A DNA stretch of 64,000 bases from Candidatus Poribacteria bacterium (GTDB taxonomy: Bacteria > Poribacteria > WGA-4E > WGA-3G). The DNA lies in the NCBI GenBank assembly GCA_022827885.1, contig JAJEIP010000081.1, positions 34,338 through 98,337 of the forward strand. Direction: 5' to 3'. The notes under the pieces are model-generated. The model made no database searches. It saw only the letters and a list, made by a program, of their open reading frames with translations, and was not told the DNA's origin. This document shows positions 49,989-59,388 of this stretch, piece after piece. The translations under genes and the position numbers were made by a program. Within the stretch, counting starts at the first letter, position 1; each line of letters starts with the position of its first letter.

Positions 49989-50330
49989 CTATGATAGTTT
50001 CCTTTATAGCGGTAACTCTATAATGTAGGAAGGAAGGCACTTCGTTGTTAAGGGGTCAAAGCCGTCTAAAGTCAATTTTGACGAGGAAGATGGGACTGAA
50101 CACCACCTGTTGGAATTTCGATGCTTATCAACCTTTCTTTTCTATCAACTTTTCACAGACCATCGAAGCTGGATCCTCAACAGTATACCACACAAGATAG
50201 AGGAAAGCAAGATGTAAGAGTGGAGAACTGACTCTACTCTCCAAAGTGCTTTGTTCTGTTCGGAGTTCAAATGTCTTAAGAACTTTAACGCGTAAAAGAA
50301 TTCTAAAAAACGTTCATAGATGCATATTTT
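49989..50330. other. Divergent intergenic region between two APH-type genes
   Basis: I see no gene, repeat or RNA structure here. The right end leads into the promoter at 50331-50359. Confidence 0.5.
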
Positions 50331-50359
50331 TTGAACTGCAAAAAAATTGTAGTTATAAT
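50331..50359 (+). promoter_or_regulatory. Sigma-70-type promoter for the 50398 gene
   Basis: TTGAAC (50331-50336) and TATAAT (50354-50359) have a 17-base spacer. Transcription would begin near 50366, about 30 bases before the start codon. Confidence 0.65.
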
Positions 50360-50397
50360 AGATAAGACTAAAAGACCAGAATTCTGAGGAGTCACAG

Positions 50398-51450
50398 ATG
50401 AAATCATTTTTTAACCTCAGCCAGCGTGGACAGATCATACGTCTTAGAAAACTGGCAAACGATGCACTCCAACGGTATGACACCGGTGCAGCCTCATTGC
50501 GCTTTTTGTCAAACACAGATAATGTAGTCTTCCGTGTAGATCGGATTACAGAAAAAAGCCGGCAGATAGAGAACCCGAATGTCCCGAGGCAATACATTTT
50601 ACGAATTACGCCTCCAGAAAAGTATCCTCCAAAGATGATAAGAGCTGAGATTTTATGGTTGTCTACCCTACGGGCTCAGGCAAATTTGGTTGTCCCGGAA
50701 CCTGTGCTGGCCGCTGATGGAACGTTCGTTCAAGAAGTATCTGTTGCTGGTGTGCCTCAACCAAGATATTGTGTTTTATTCCGATGGATCCATGGACGCT
50801 TTCGGAATCACGATCTGTTAACGCCCAAAGAACTCGAACGCGTTGGTTCATTTATCGCGAGGCTCCATCGGCACGCTGAAACGTTTGCGTTGCCAGATAA
50901 ATTTGAAAGACCGCGCTTGGACGAAGTTATACTGTTGGGCGAGAACACTATTCTCTGCCCAGGTGTGGGGGATCGCTTTTTTTCGCACAAAGATCTTTCC
51001 GTGTTTGATACAGGGATTCGAGAACTTTGTACACAGATGGAACCGATCGGCAAAAGTTCAGAGGTTTTCGGGATGATTCATGGCGATTGCCAACCTGCGA
51101 ATTTCCTCTTTCATGGTCGAAACGTCCATTTTATTGATTTTAGCGACTGTGGTTTGGGTTACTATCTTTATGATTGTGTGCCAACCCTCTCTTATTTGCG
51201 TCACCGTCCAGATTTCCAAGCACAATGGTGTGCATTCTTCAATGGGTATCAAAAGATAAGAGCGTTGCCAGTGGATTACAAGGCACAATTTGAGACATTT
51301 ACTGCTCTACGCACGATTTATTTGGTTAACTGGGTTTGCGGTTTACCAAGTTCGATGCATCAACCGTGGATGAGAAGTTTCTTAAAAGAGTCCATCATGC
51401 GGCTAAAACACTATCTCCAGCACGGATGGGTCCCCCTCCAATTCAGTTAA
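50398..51450 (+). CDS. APH-family phosphotransferase (homoserine-kinase-II-like)
   Basis: The 350-residue protein has the phosphotransferase catalytic loop GMIHGDCQPANFLF (Asp, Asn) and the metal-binding segment VHFIDFSDCGLGY. The start NDALQRYDTGAASLRFLSNTD and YILRITPPE resemble homoserine-kinase-II/MTR-kinase relatives. It should transfer phosphate from ATP to a small molecule; which one is unknown. The ATG at 50398 has GAGGAG eight bases upstream. The S9 peptidase follows 67 bp downstream on the same strand, so the two are likely one operon. Confidence 0.83.
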   Translation: MKSFFNLSQRGQIIRLRKLANDALQRYDTGAASLRFLSNTDNVVFRVDRITEKSRQIENPNVPRQYILRITPPEKYPPKMIRAEILWLSTLRAQANLVVPEPVLAADGTFVQEVSVAGVPQPRYCVLFRWIHGRFRNHDLLTPKELERVGSFIARLHRHAETFALPDKFERPRLDEVILLGENTILCPGVGDRFFSHKDLSVFDTGIRELCTQMEPIGKSSEVFGMIHGDCQPANFLFHGRNVHFIDFSDCGLGYYLYDCVPTLSYLRHRPDFQAQWCAFFNGYQKIRALPVDYKAQFETFTALRTIYLVNWVCGLPSSMHQPWMRSFLKESIMRLKHYLQHGWVPLQFS

Positions 51451-51517
51451 ATCAGATTGGAGGTCTGGCTTTCGAGCTATAGGAAAAAGATTAATAATAA
51501 AAGATGAAAATATCTGG

Positions 51518-53632
51518 ATGTCGCAAGACGAAAGATGTTCATGGGGTTGCATAAAAGTAGCAATGACAAATCAACAGTATATACCCACCATTACCGATAT
51601 GATCTCCCTTCCGTTCGTCCCTGAGATTGCGATTACCCCTAATGGGAAATGTGTCGCCTATGTGGTGCGGACCACTGACTGGAGAGCAAACAAGTATGTC
51701 TTGACCTGCTATGTTCACAATATTGATCAAAATGGCACGCGGAAAATAACCGAGAATGCTTGGTGTCCACGTTGGTTGGATGATAACACGCTTGTGGTGC
51801 TGTGTCGCGATCCAAAAGACTCGGTGCGCTTTGGAGAAAAACCACAGGTATGGATATTCCGTAATGGTGATCCTTCTGGCGCGCAAATCACATTTTCACC
51901 ATCCGGTGTGGAGCAGTTCTGGTGTTATGGTAACGGAGTTATCTATAGGACCGATACTTCCCTAATTGTTGAACAAGGGCAGCGCGACAACACTTATATT
52001 CATGTGGGTCAAGAGTTGCGAACATCGCAGCTTGTCTATACAAGTTTGCCTAGTGAAGAAACACCAGTAGACATGCCGTCGGATGTTTCACCCAATACGC
52101 TGAAGTTAACGGAGGAACTGGATCCCTCTCTGCAGATACGGGATCTCTGTACCTCAAAGAACACCCTTTATCTAAACTGCCAATTTCGGCAGAATTTTGA
52201 TGAAGTGTGTGTCTGGCGTCTTTCCACGAGCCCCAACGAATTGGAACAAACTGTTGTATCCGAGGGAAATGGGGCGTCGAAATTGCCTTGGGAGCAGTTA
52301 GCTCTACCGGCAAAGGCAGCTGTTCTGGACGTAGCTCCCGACGGGCAGACACTTCTGCTTAATTGGGATGGTGGACGTTCCGATTTCTTCTCAAATGATC
52401 CATGGTCGCTCTGGACATGTTCCCCTTCTTCTGGTACATCGGTATCAGATTTATGTTGCCTGACAACACATTTTGAGCGGCAGATTCTGACAGCGGTATG
52501 GAATACTAAGGGTATTTATATCCACTATATCAATGGGACGTTGCCGTGCCTTGCGCGACTTGACGCAGCAGGTAGGTTGGATGTTCTTGACTTCGGGGAT
52601 CTGTATCCACTTTACACGCCACCTTTCAAGTGCTTTGACATTTCCAATACTGGAGTCTTGGCATTCGTCGCCGGAGGACCGAGACACGTTCCTGAGCTCG
52701 TTGTTGGTTCCGTTGTGGAACGCTCAACTGCTCGACTTTCCTCAATGCCCCGTCAGAAAATTACGGATTTTAGTGCCTTGTGTCAAAGTTGGGCGTGGGG
52801 CACAAGAAAGACGGTTCAATGGCAAAGTCGAGACAACACAAGGATTGAGGGGGTCCTATTTAAGCCTGTTGATTTTGATCCAACTCGAAAATATCCGCTG
52901 GTTGTGATAGTACATGGAGGGCCAGCTACAGCGTCGCTGCAGCTTCAGCTTGATTGGGAAGACCGCTGGTTTTATCCAACGGTTCAATTCCTCGCTCGCG
53001 GAATTTTGGTGCTGAAGCCGAACTACCGCGGTTCAGACGGTCGGGGACAGGCTTTCCTTGAATTGAACCACGGGAACATTGGGATGGGTGAATTGTGGGA
53101 TGTGGAATGTGGTATTGATCATCTGATTGCTCAGGGATACGTGGATTCAGAGCGTATAGGTTGTGCGGGTTGGAGTTACGGAGGGTTCGTGGCTGCCTTT
53201 GCGGCTACACATTCAGACGACTTTGCTGCAGTAAGTGTAGGTGCTGGCATCGCCAATTGGATGAACTATCACGCTACATCCGAATTCTATCGTTTTGCAG
53301 AAAAGGTGTTCGGTGGCACACCTCAAGAGAATTCAGAAATCTATCGGCAAGCATCACCTGTAACTGCCGAGATAAAGAAAAAAACATCGACCCTCATTCA
53401 GCATGGCGATACCGATGTCGTCGTCCCCTTCGCAAACGCACAAGAACTGCATCGTGCCCTCAAAACACAAGGTATCGCTGTTGAATTTTTTCGATATCCG
53501 GATATGGGACACGGTGTGCCAAATGTAGCACCGAGGGCTGCCCGGGCAGTGATGTCGCAGAACCTGAAATGGTTCTGTCATCACCTTCTCGGACAATCAC
53601 TGATTTGGGATCGTCCAGATGTGTTGGAATAA
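51518..53632 (+). CDS. S9-family serine peptidase (acylaminoacyl-peptidase type)
   Basis: The protein of about 704 residues has an N-terminal beta-propeller (about 30-420, with FVPEIAITPNGKCVAYVV) and a C-terminal alpha/beta hydrolase domain. The catalytic triad is visible: nucleophile in AGWSYGGF (Ser553), aspartate in HGDTDVVVPF (Asp633) and histidine in DMGHGVP (His665). S9 enzymes cleave short peptides or acyl-peptides. No signal peptide is evident, so it is probably cytoplasmic. The ATG at 51563 (MTNQQYIP) is an alternative start closer to the usual N-terminus; no ribosome site decides. It follows an APH-type gene. Confidence 0.9.
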   Translation: MSQDERCSWGCIKVAMTNQQYIPTITDMISLPFVPEIAITPNGKCVAYVVRTTDWRANKYVLTCYVHNIDQNGTRKITENAWCPRWLDDNTLVVLCRDPKDSVRFGEKPQVWIFRNGDPSGAQITFSPSGVEQFWCYGNGVIYRTDTSLIVEQGQRDNTYIHVGQELRTSQLVYTSLPSEETPVDMPSDVSPNTLKLTEELDPSLQIRDLCTSKNTLYLNCQFRQNFDEVCVWRLSTSPNELEQTVVSEGNGASKLPWEQLALPAKAAVLDVAPDGQTLLLNWDGGRSDFFSNDPWSLWTCSPSSGTSVSDLCCLTTHFERQILTAVWNTKGIYIHYINGTLPCLARLDAAGRLDVLDFGDLYPLYTPPFKCFDISNTGVLAFVAGGPRHVPELVVGSVVERSTARLSSMPRQKITDFSALCQSWAWGTRKTVQWQSRDNTRIEGVLFKPVDFDPTRKYPLVVIVHGGPATASLQLQLDWEDRWFYPTVQFLARGILVLKPNYRGSDGRGQAFLELNHGNIGMGELWDVECGIDHLIAQGYVDSERIGCAGWSYGGFVAAFAATHSDDFAAVSVGAGIANWMNYHATSEFYRFAEKVFGGTPQENSEIYRQASPVTAEIKKKTSTLIQHGDTDVVVPFANAQELHRALKTQGIAVEFFRYPDMGHGVPNVAPRAARAVMSQNLKWFCHHLLGQSLIWDRPDVLE

Positions 53633-53809
53633 CTCTTCAAACTACACGATTTTCATCCGTTCCCGAAACCCGAATTTTCTTTAAGAATGACGCGGTGGTA
53701 CCACTTTTTATCAGCACGAGGGAGCAACGCGTTTTCCTCTCGACTTCTCAAATCCAAAACTACTTATTGCGTTAAAATATAATACCTTCGAGTTTGGCAA
53801 CGCACTACG

Positions 53810-56200
53810 TCAAAATTTGTATGTAGCACCGAAAGTGAAGTTAAAAGGGAATCGCACGGGACTCTCAGACTCCGCGGACTCCACATCTAAGGGGAGTCCT
53901 TCAAATTCAACAAATTGGTCCGGGAATTGGTCGGGGAAACTGAATTGTATCGCGTTTTTGCTGTTGTAGACGTTCCAAACTTCAATGAACTCTGTTACAG
54001 GAATGCCCCATTGCGTTCTTTGACGGCTCAAACGGAGATCTAAACGGTGATACGCCTGAAACGCAGCGGGTGCAATCGCGCCTGCGACATCGGAGAGAAG
54101 TGGATGCATACCGAGCGTGACAGGGTCTTGAATCATAAGGAGGGTGCTCAGTGGAACTGCAGCGGTGCCGCTGACATATTGCCATTTTGCACCAATATCG
54201 TTTTTCGGTGTTGGACTGTAGCTGGCAACGAGGCTGACAATATGTGTATTGTCAAAAAGAAACGGTTTGTAGAAAGCATCCGGTGTCTCACGTCGCTCCG
54301 CATGGGTGTATGCGTATGAGAACCACCCGAAAAACTTCTCGCTCACACGGTGACGCAGGAAGATCTCTGCCCCGTTTACAAAGCCTGTGCCTTGATTGAG
54401 ATATGCGGTTGTAATCGGTGTATCCATGTCATCAAACAGGGCATCGACATTAATAGATCGAGTGACGAGTTTTTCCATGTTCTTGTGGTAAAGTGCGAAT
54501 TTGAGTTCGGTTTGTAGTGAGAGCGGGTGTTCTAATTCCATGACATAATGCTCAGCAATACTCGATTTTAGTTCCCTGTTTCCATTCGATTTTAGGACTT
54601 GATACGCAAATGGACTCTGTTCGTATCGACCATAGGCGAATCGGAGCGTGGACGTTGTGGGTAGTGTGAAGCTAAGACTGCCGCGCGGCTGAATTGAGAG
54701 TTCTTCCGTCAAATTGAGATAATCCAATCGCACACCAAGCGCAATAGACAGAAAGGATAGCGGATCGTAGCGTGCCTGCAGGTATCCTTCCACCTGCTCG
54801 AAGCCGTAATGGAATGTGTCGAATTTCTCTTTCCAAACGAGTTTCTCATCATCGGAACTGATGTTCTCTGGGAGAACGGTGTGTGTAGAACTTTCGGCTG
54901 GACTGAAGGCGAAAAGGAATCCTGGCTCAAGTTGGAGTTTCGGTGTGAGTTTGTAGGAGATGTCTTCGCGAAGGGTATATGTTGGGACATTGACTTGGAC
55001 GGCGTAGATGAATTTTTCGCTTGGCGCGGCATCGTCTTGGCTTGGATCGCCCCCGAAATTGACATTGAGAAAATTATAGGAACGTGTAAGCGAGAGATGC
55101 GATGTGAGTTTATCCGTGAGATGTGAACGGAGGTGGATGCCTTCCGCCTGAAAGCCGTTCTTGAAGTATGCGGAAGAACGTGATGTTTCTTCTGATTCGG
55201 TGTCAGAGAAGTCGAAATGATCTGTCGCGCCGATGCCGTTGAGGGTTAGGTGATGTTTTTCGGTGAGTTCATAAGCAAATTTGAGGTGATAATCCGACCA
55301 CGTCGGAAACGTCCAATCAAAGAAAAGCCCGAGTATGACATTATAGGTCGTGAATCGTCCAGCAATGGATGCGTATCCTTTTTCTCCGATCTTGGTTTCA
55401 AAGAACCCGTATGGGGATATAAAGTTGAAGTCTAAAACACCCGCCCGTTTTTTATTCAAACGTTCACGGGTCCGGATGTCAATAACCGATTGTGAATCTA
55501 ACCCGAATTCGGCACCGTAGCCGGCTGCATACACAAAGATGTCTTCAATACTATCCGAATGCGTCGTTGAGAAAAATCCGCCGAAGTGGAATGGATAACT
55601 GAGTGGGGTTCTGTCGAGATAGATGCGTGTATCGCCCGGCGCACTCCCCCGGATATGGAGTGCTCGGAGAAAATCATTAGGGATGCCGATGCCCGGCAGT
55701 GTCGTGATAGCTCTGAGGGCATCACTTCCAGCACTGGGAATCCGTATCAACTCACTGCCTCGCATCTCTTTACGACTGATCGTTGGCGGCAGGTGTTGTC
55801 CTTCAACGAGAACTGTTTCGAGTTGGATAGCTGTTCCGAGATATATTTTCACTCGTGCGGTATCACCGGCGGTTACCTCTATTTTTTTAGTCGTCGGGGT
55901 TTCGGACGTTGGATGCGTAATCGACAGCGTATAGGTCCCGGGTGCAATACCCATAAACTGGAAGTTTCCGGATGCGTCGGTTTTTGTAGACACACCGATC
56001 TCAATAAAGTGCACTTCTGCCGCAACTAACGGCGTGTCGGTGTCCTCTGAGTAGATAGTGCCTTCCACATCGCCGGTGGTAGGCGAGAGGAGTTGTCGCG
56101 CACTTTGGGACTTATCCTCTTTAACGGTGTTTGCTTCTACGAAAACAGAGAACGGCATCACGATCCCAATAAACAGGACGAGGTATAAGCGAAATTTCAT
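53810..56200 (-). CDS. TonB-dependent receptor with N-terminal carboxypeptidase-like domain
   Basis: The 796-residue outer-membrane receptor has a signal peptide (LYLVLFIGIVMPFSVFVEA), then a carboxypeptidase-regulatory-like domain (GDVEGTIYSEDTDTPLVAAEV to about residue 130), a plug (LPGIGIPNDFLRALHIRGSA) and a 22-strand barrel ending FPFNFTFGATYKF with the terminal phenylalanine. It imports a large ligand using TonB energy. The start at 56200 has AAAGGAAA. The membrane-tethered sigma factor gene lies 139 bp upstream on the same strand, which is reminiscent of FecI-type control of receptors. The ligand is unknown; glycans are plausible from context. Confidence 0.88.
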   Translation of the reverse strand: MKFRLYLVLFIGIVMPFSVFVEANTVKEDKSQSARQLLSPTTGDVEGTIYSEDTDTPLVAAEVHFIEIGVSTKTDASGNFQFMGIAPGTYTLSITHPTSETPTTKKIEVTAGDTARVKIYLGTAIQLETVLVEGQHLPPTISRKEMRGSELIRIPSAGSDALRAITTLPGIGIPNDFLRALHIRGSAPGDTRIYLDRTPLSYPFHFGGFFSTTHSDSIEDIFVYAAGYGAEFGLDSQSVIDIRTRERLNKKRAGVLDFNFISPYGFFETKIGEKGYASIAGRFTTYNVILGLFFDWTFPTWSDYHLKFAYELTEKHHLTLNGIGATDHFDFSDTESEETSRSSAYFKNGFQAEGIHLRSHLTDKLTSHLSLTRSYNFLNVNFGGDPSQDDAAPSEKFIYAVQVNVPTYTLREDISYKLTPKLQLEPGFLFAFSPAESSTHTVLPENISSDDEKLVWKEKFDTFHYGFEQVEGYLQARYDPLSFLSIALGVRLDYLNLTEELSIQPRGSLSFTLPTTSTLRFAYGRYEQSPFAYQVLKSNGNRELKSSIAEHYVMELEHPLSLQTELKFALYHKNMEKLVTRSINVDALFDDMDTPITTAYLNQGTGFVNGAEIFLRHRVSEKFFGWFSYAYTHAERRETPDAFYKPFLFDNTHIVSLVASYSPTPKNDIGAKWQYVSGTAAVPLSTLLMIQDPVTLGMHPLLSDVAGAIAPAAFQAYHRLDLRLSRQRTQWGIPVTEFIEVWNVYNSKNAIQFSFPDQFPDQFVEFEGLPLDVESAESESPVRFPFNFTFGATYKF

Positions 56201-56339
56201 AGATCGGCTTTCCTTTAGATAGGATAGGTTTGTGACAGGTGTAAAAGACTGGAATGTCCGAAAACCGTCAATCTGGCATGTTTAATGGTAAGTTGATCGT
56301 CAGTTGCAATTATCTGCATTCGCAGATAGCCCTGAAAAC

Positions 56340-57896
56340 TCACGGTTTCTGAAAAATAGTCTCGTCTAATAGGGTATCAATCTCTGTTTTTGTAATGGCG
56401 AAACTGACCGTTAACGCACCGTCCCCGATGAGAATTTCGTAGGAATTGGGCAACATTACACCTTCATAATCCGTGTAATCGGCATAGTAGAGAACTGCGA
56501 TAGCATCTTTGGTGTTCAGACCTGTATAGGTGGTCTTCCCTCCAACGAGTAGGTTGGAAACCTTATCAATATAGAGTACATCTTCGGTGTCAATGACCCG
56601 AATCACTGAGCACTCCTTACCTCGGAAGAGTTCATCTTCATCTTGTTGAAACACTTTACTGCCATATTCTCCGTAGATTGCCTGCAATGGGTCCATATAG
56701 GTTGCGCTTCTGGCACGCCCATATTCTGTTTCTGGAAGGATTGTTGGGGTTTTTCCCATAACAGATCTCCAACCATCTGCGCCATTCCAGACGGTAACCT
56801 CACGGAAAAGTTCACCGAAGTCGAGTTTGGTATACGATTTTCTTCCAACGACTGCTGCGATTTCAACGCTACCCGATTCGTTCACAGGCTGTCCATTCCA
56901 TTGCGTCAGTTGTGCATCGCCGGAACGTCGGACATTCCGAATTTCTGAGAGCCGCGCGAGACCGCCAATAGCATTAAAGTATGATTCAAGAGTATTATTA
57001 AGTTCCATAGCTGCACCATGCCTTTTCTGAGTGTCGCCGGTATTGCCAAACTGATTTCGCACATCCGGCTTTGATTGGAGATCGAGAACAATGGAGGCAT
57101 CAATGATTTCTACTGTCATTTCGGAGGTGGCATCAAAACTGTAGGGTTGCTGGAAACGCGACAGGTATTGGTTGCTGACGCCGAGCATCATCACAACGAG
57201 AATAGCAGTTGAGGTGGCGATTGCCCACGGGACTATCGGTGGCTTCCCGCCGGTAGGGGGTAAGGGTTTGATATGCGAAATCTCGCGCATGATGTTCTCG
57301 GTTAAATTGGGAGACAGTTGAAAACTGCCGAGTGCCTCTCGAATCATGGGTTCGTACTGCTTTAAGCGTTCCCGCGCCCGACGAACACGCGTTGCGACTG
57401 TATTGACGGATACACCTAAAAACTCACTTATCTCCGCATGCGTCATTTCACCGAAGTAGTAGAGCGTCAGAATAGTGCGATCGCTCTCTTTCAACTTCGC
57501 CAGTAAGTTTTTGACCAGTTCGCGTTTTGTTTCTGCGGCACTCTCTGCCTGCTCCGCAGCGACATGTTTGGAATAGGAAGTGCTCTCTGTCATTGCTATA
57601 TTCACCTCCCCCAAGGGTTGCGTTTGGATCCGTTTCTTTCGGAGCCACGCGAGGCAGCGACGGTTGGCGATGACATAAAGCCACCCCGGAAACTGACTCG
57701 GATCTTTCAGCTTCGCCAAATTCCGATAGACTTGTAGGAACGTTTCCTGCGTAATATCTTCAGCGATATGGAAGTCCCCTATTTTCCGCCACGCAAGCGC
57801 GTGAACCCGCTTCTGGTACTTCTTCACTAAGCACGCAAAAGCTGCATCATCGCCATCAAGGATACGTTGAATCAGTTCAGCATTATTATTTCTCAT
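56340..57896 (-). CDS. ECF sigma factor tethered to a LolA-like periplasmic domain
   Basis: The protein of about 518 residues begins as an ECF sigma factor (region 2 with FHIAEDITQETFLQVYRNL; region 4 with FLGVSVNTVATRVRRARERL). A hydrophobic segment, PWAIATSTAILVVMMLG (224-240 of the TTG-started form), is followed by a juxtamembrane stretch that shares 30 of 44 residues with the paralogue at 21019. The C-terminal 200 residues (SYFNAIGGLARLSEIRNV, then YIDKVSNLLVGGKTTYTG) resemble LolA/outer-membrane-lipoprotein-sorting folds. I choose the ATG at 57896, six bases after GAGG; a TTG at 57899 is also in frame. It stands directly upstream of a TonB-dependent receptor. Confidence 0.86.
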   Translation of the reverse strand: MRNNNAELIQRILDGDDAAFACLVKKYQKRVHALAWRKIGDFHIAEDITQETFLQVYRNLAKLKDPSQFPGWLYVIANRRCLAWLRKKRIQTQPLGEVNIAMTESTSYSKHVAAEQAESAAETKRELVKNLLAKLKESDRTILTLYYFGEMTHAEISEFLGVSVNTVATRVRRARERLKQYEPMIREALGSFQLSPNLTENIMREISHIKPLPPTGGKPPIVPWAIATSTAILVVMMLGVSNQYLSRFQQPYSFDATSEMTVEIIDASIVLDLQSKPDVRNQFGNTGDTQKRHGAAMELNNTLESYFNAIGGLARLSEIRNVRRSGDAQLTQWNGQPVNESGSVEIAAVVGRKSYTKLDFGELFREVTVWNGADGWRSVMGKTPTILPETEYGRARSATYMDPLQAIYGEYGSKVFQQDEDELFRGKECSVIRVIDTEDVLYIDKVSNLLVGGKTTYTGLNTKDAIAVLYYADYTDYEGVMLPNSYEILIGDGALTVSFAITKTEIDTLLDETIFQKP

Positions 57897-57899
57897 CAA

Positions 57900-58239
57900 A
57901 CGCCTCTAAAAAGAAAGTGCCTTATTTGCTATATAGTGACGCGACTTGAAAATAAAAACTTACATAATTCTGCGAAAAAGTGGGATCCTTATGAAAAAAT
58001 ATCGGTTGGAAGCGTTGTCTAAAAACAGCAAGGTAGGAAGGGGTGAGGTTAGAAACCTTGCTAAGGGTGAGGGAGATGTGTTCTCATCCCTTATTTCCTG
58101 TAATGCCTATTTATTTTTGGAGTTCACCATAAATGCTCTTATGCACTCACCGTATAGACTTGAAAGGAAGGCTTAAATCTGATAGACTTTATATCTCGGC
58201 TATCGTGATAAAATTGATACGCTACAAGGAGAAAATTGA
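57900..58239. other. Intergenic region between sigma and Gfo/Idh genes
   Basis: The two flanking genes diverge. No gene is supported; a 76-codon open frame on the plus strand lacks any homology sign. It includes a stem AGCAAGGT/ACCTTGCT (58027-58034, 58055-58062) containing GAGGTTAGAAACC, related to the palindrome at 7-21. Confidence 0.5.
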
Positions 58240-59343
58240 ATGTCTAATACAACTCCACTTCGAACAGTGATTGTTGGATGCGGTATGATAGCAGCGGGAG
58301 GCTACCAGCCGCGATGCCAAGCCTATCCACATCGTATTGAACTCGTTGGCTACTATGACCAAGATGCGGAACGCGCCGCAGCATTGGCAGAACGCAACGG
58401 TGGGCATGTTTACAAATCACTTGAGGAAGTGCTGAACGATCCAAACGTAGAAGCGATTGTGAATTTGACAATTCACATCTCTCACTACCCAGTTTCATTA
58501 GCGGCACTGAAAGCCGGAAAACACGTCTACTCTGAGAAACCAATTTCTATCCGAACCGATGAGGCAAACGAACTGGTAGAAACAGCGGAAGCGATGGGAT
58601 TAAAACTGGCATGTGCACCATCAGCAATCCTCGGTTACGTCCAGCAGAACGTCTGGCAACGGATTCGTGAGGGTGAAATCGGTGATGTAATCTCTGCGAT
58701 CGGTAACTTCGGGGGTCCCTTGGAACACTGGCATCCGAACGCAGACGCTTTCATCATGCATGCGGGTCCCTTCCGAGATGTCGCGCCCTATCCGCTGACT
58801 GCGATGACAACGATGATCGCGCCGGTCAAAACGGTACACGGCTTCGCACGCGTCGCTGTCCCAAAACGGATGTTGCACCAAGGTCCACGGAAAGGCACCG
58901 AATTTGAAGTAAATGAGAAGGATCACGGATTCGCTGTGCTTGAGTTCCAGAACGGCGCCCACGGACTCATCTATCACAGTTTCACGGTTGCTTCTGGGAT
59001 CCCACCCTACGAAATCCACGGCACAGCCGGTGGGTTCTCCCTTCAGGCACACGACGATGGACGCGGTATCCAAAAATTCACGCCGCAGGACCGATGGCAA
59101 GATGAACCTTCGCCACCGAAAGCGTTTACCGGATTAGATTGGGGCAAAGGCGTTGCCGATTTCGCGGACGCAATCAGAGCCGACCGGAACCCGCGTTGTA
59201 ACGGCGCGCAAGCACGACACGCGTTAGAGGTATGCGAGCGGATCATCGAATCGTCGGATGCGGGTAGACCTATCGATGTCGTGAGCCGTTTCCCGGCACC
59301 ACCGCCTGTGGGTGATATAGCACCGTGGGAAGATGTTTCGTAG
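58240..59343 (+). CDS. Gfo/Idh/MocA family oxidoreductase
   Basis: The 367-residue enzyme has the NAD(P)-binding start TVIVGCGMIAAGG (9-21) and the motif SEKPIS (98-103) with the conserved lysine K100. Substrate-domain segments HAGPFRDVAPYPL and HGLIYHSFTVASGIPPYEIHG are typical of the family. It should act on a sugar or sugar-acid derivative in the cytoplasm. The ATG at 58240 has AAGGAGA upstream. It is convergent with the PIG-L gene. It shares only the general fold with the paralogue at 30524, so substrates probably differ. Confidence 0.88.
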   Translation: MSNTTPLRTVIVGCGMIAAGGYQPRCQAYPHRIELVGYYDQDAERAAALAERNGGHVYKSLEEVLNDPNVEAIVNLTIHISHYPVSLAALKAGKHVYSEKPISIRTDEANELVETAEAMGLKLACAPSAILGYVQQNVWQRIREGEIGDVISAIGNFGGPLEHWHPNADAFIMHAGPFRDVAPYPLTAMTTMIAPVKTVHGFARVAVPKRMLHQGPRKGTEFEVNEKDHGFAVLEFQNGAHGLIYHSFTVASGIPPYEIHGTAGGFSLQAHDDGRGIQKFTPQDRWQDEPSPPKAFTGLDWGKGVADFADAIRADRNPRCNGAQARHALEVCERIIESSDAGRPIDVVSRFPAPPPVGDIAPWEDVS

Positions 59344-59388
59344 ATTTTACTTGGGTATTTCCGCGAATTTCTCTAAGGTTACCCGCTC

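Noticed and set aside
48909..51450. Two APH-type genes as antibiotic resistance genes
   Set aside because: Motifs fit the broad choline/homoserine/aminoglycoside kinase superfamily; nothing points to an antibiotic substrate or a resistance context.
53690..53715. T-box-like sequence GCGGTGGTACCAC
   Set aside because: It resembles the reverse complement of a T-box core but has extra bases. No aminoacyl-tRNA synthetase or amino-acid gene follows on either strand, and I see no specifier or antiterminator folds.
56201..56339. Cobalamin riboswitch before the TonB-dependent receptor
   Set aside because: No B12-box or related conserved segment is present between the sigma gene and the receptor start.
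57946..58176. Possible 76-codon gene upstream of the Gfo/Idh gene
   Set aside because: It covers a palindromic repeat, has no ribosome site and shows no protein-like conservation pattern I can recognise.
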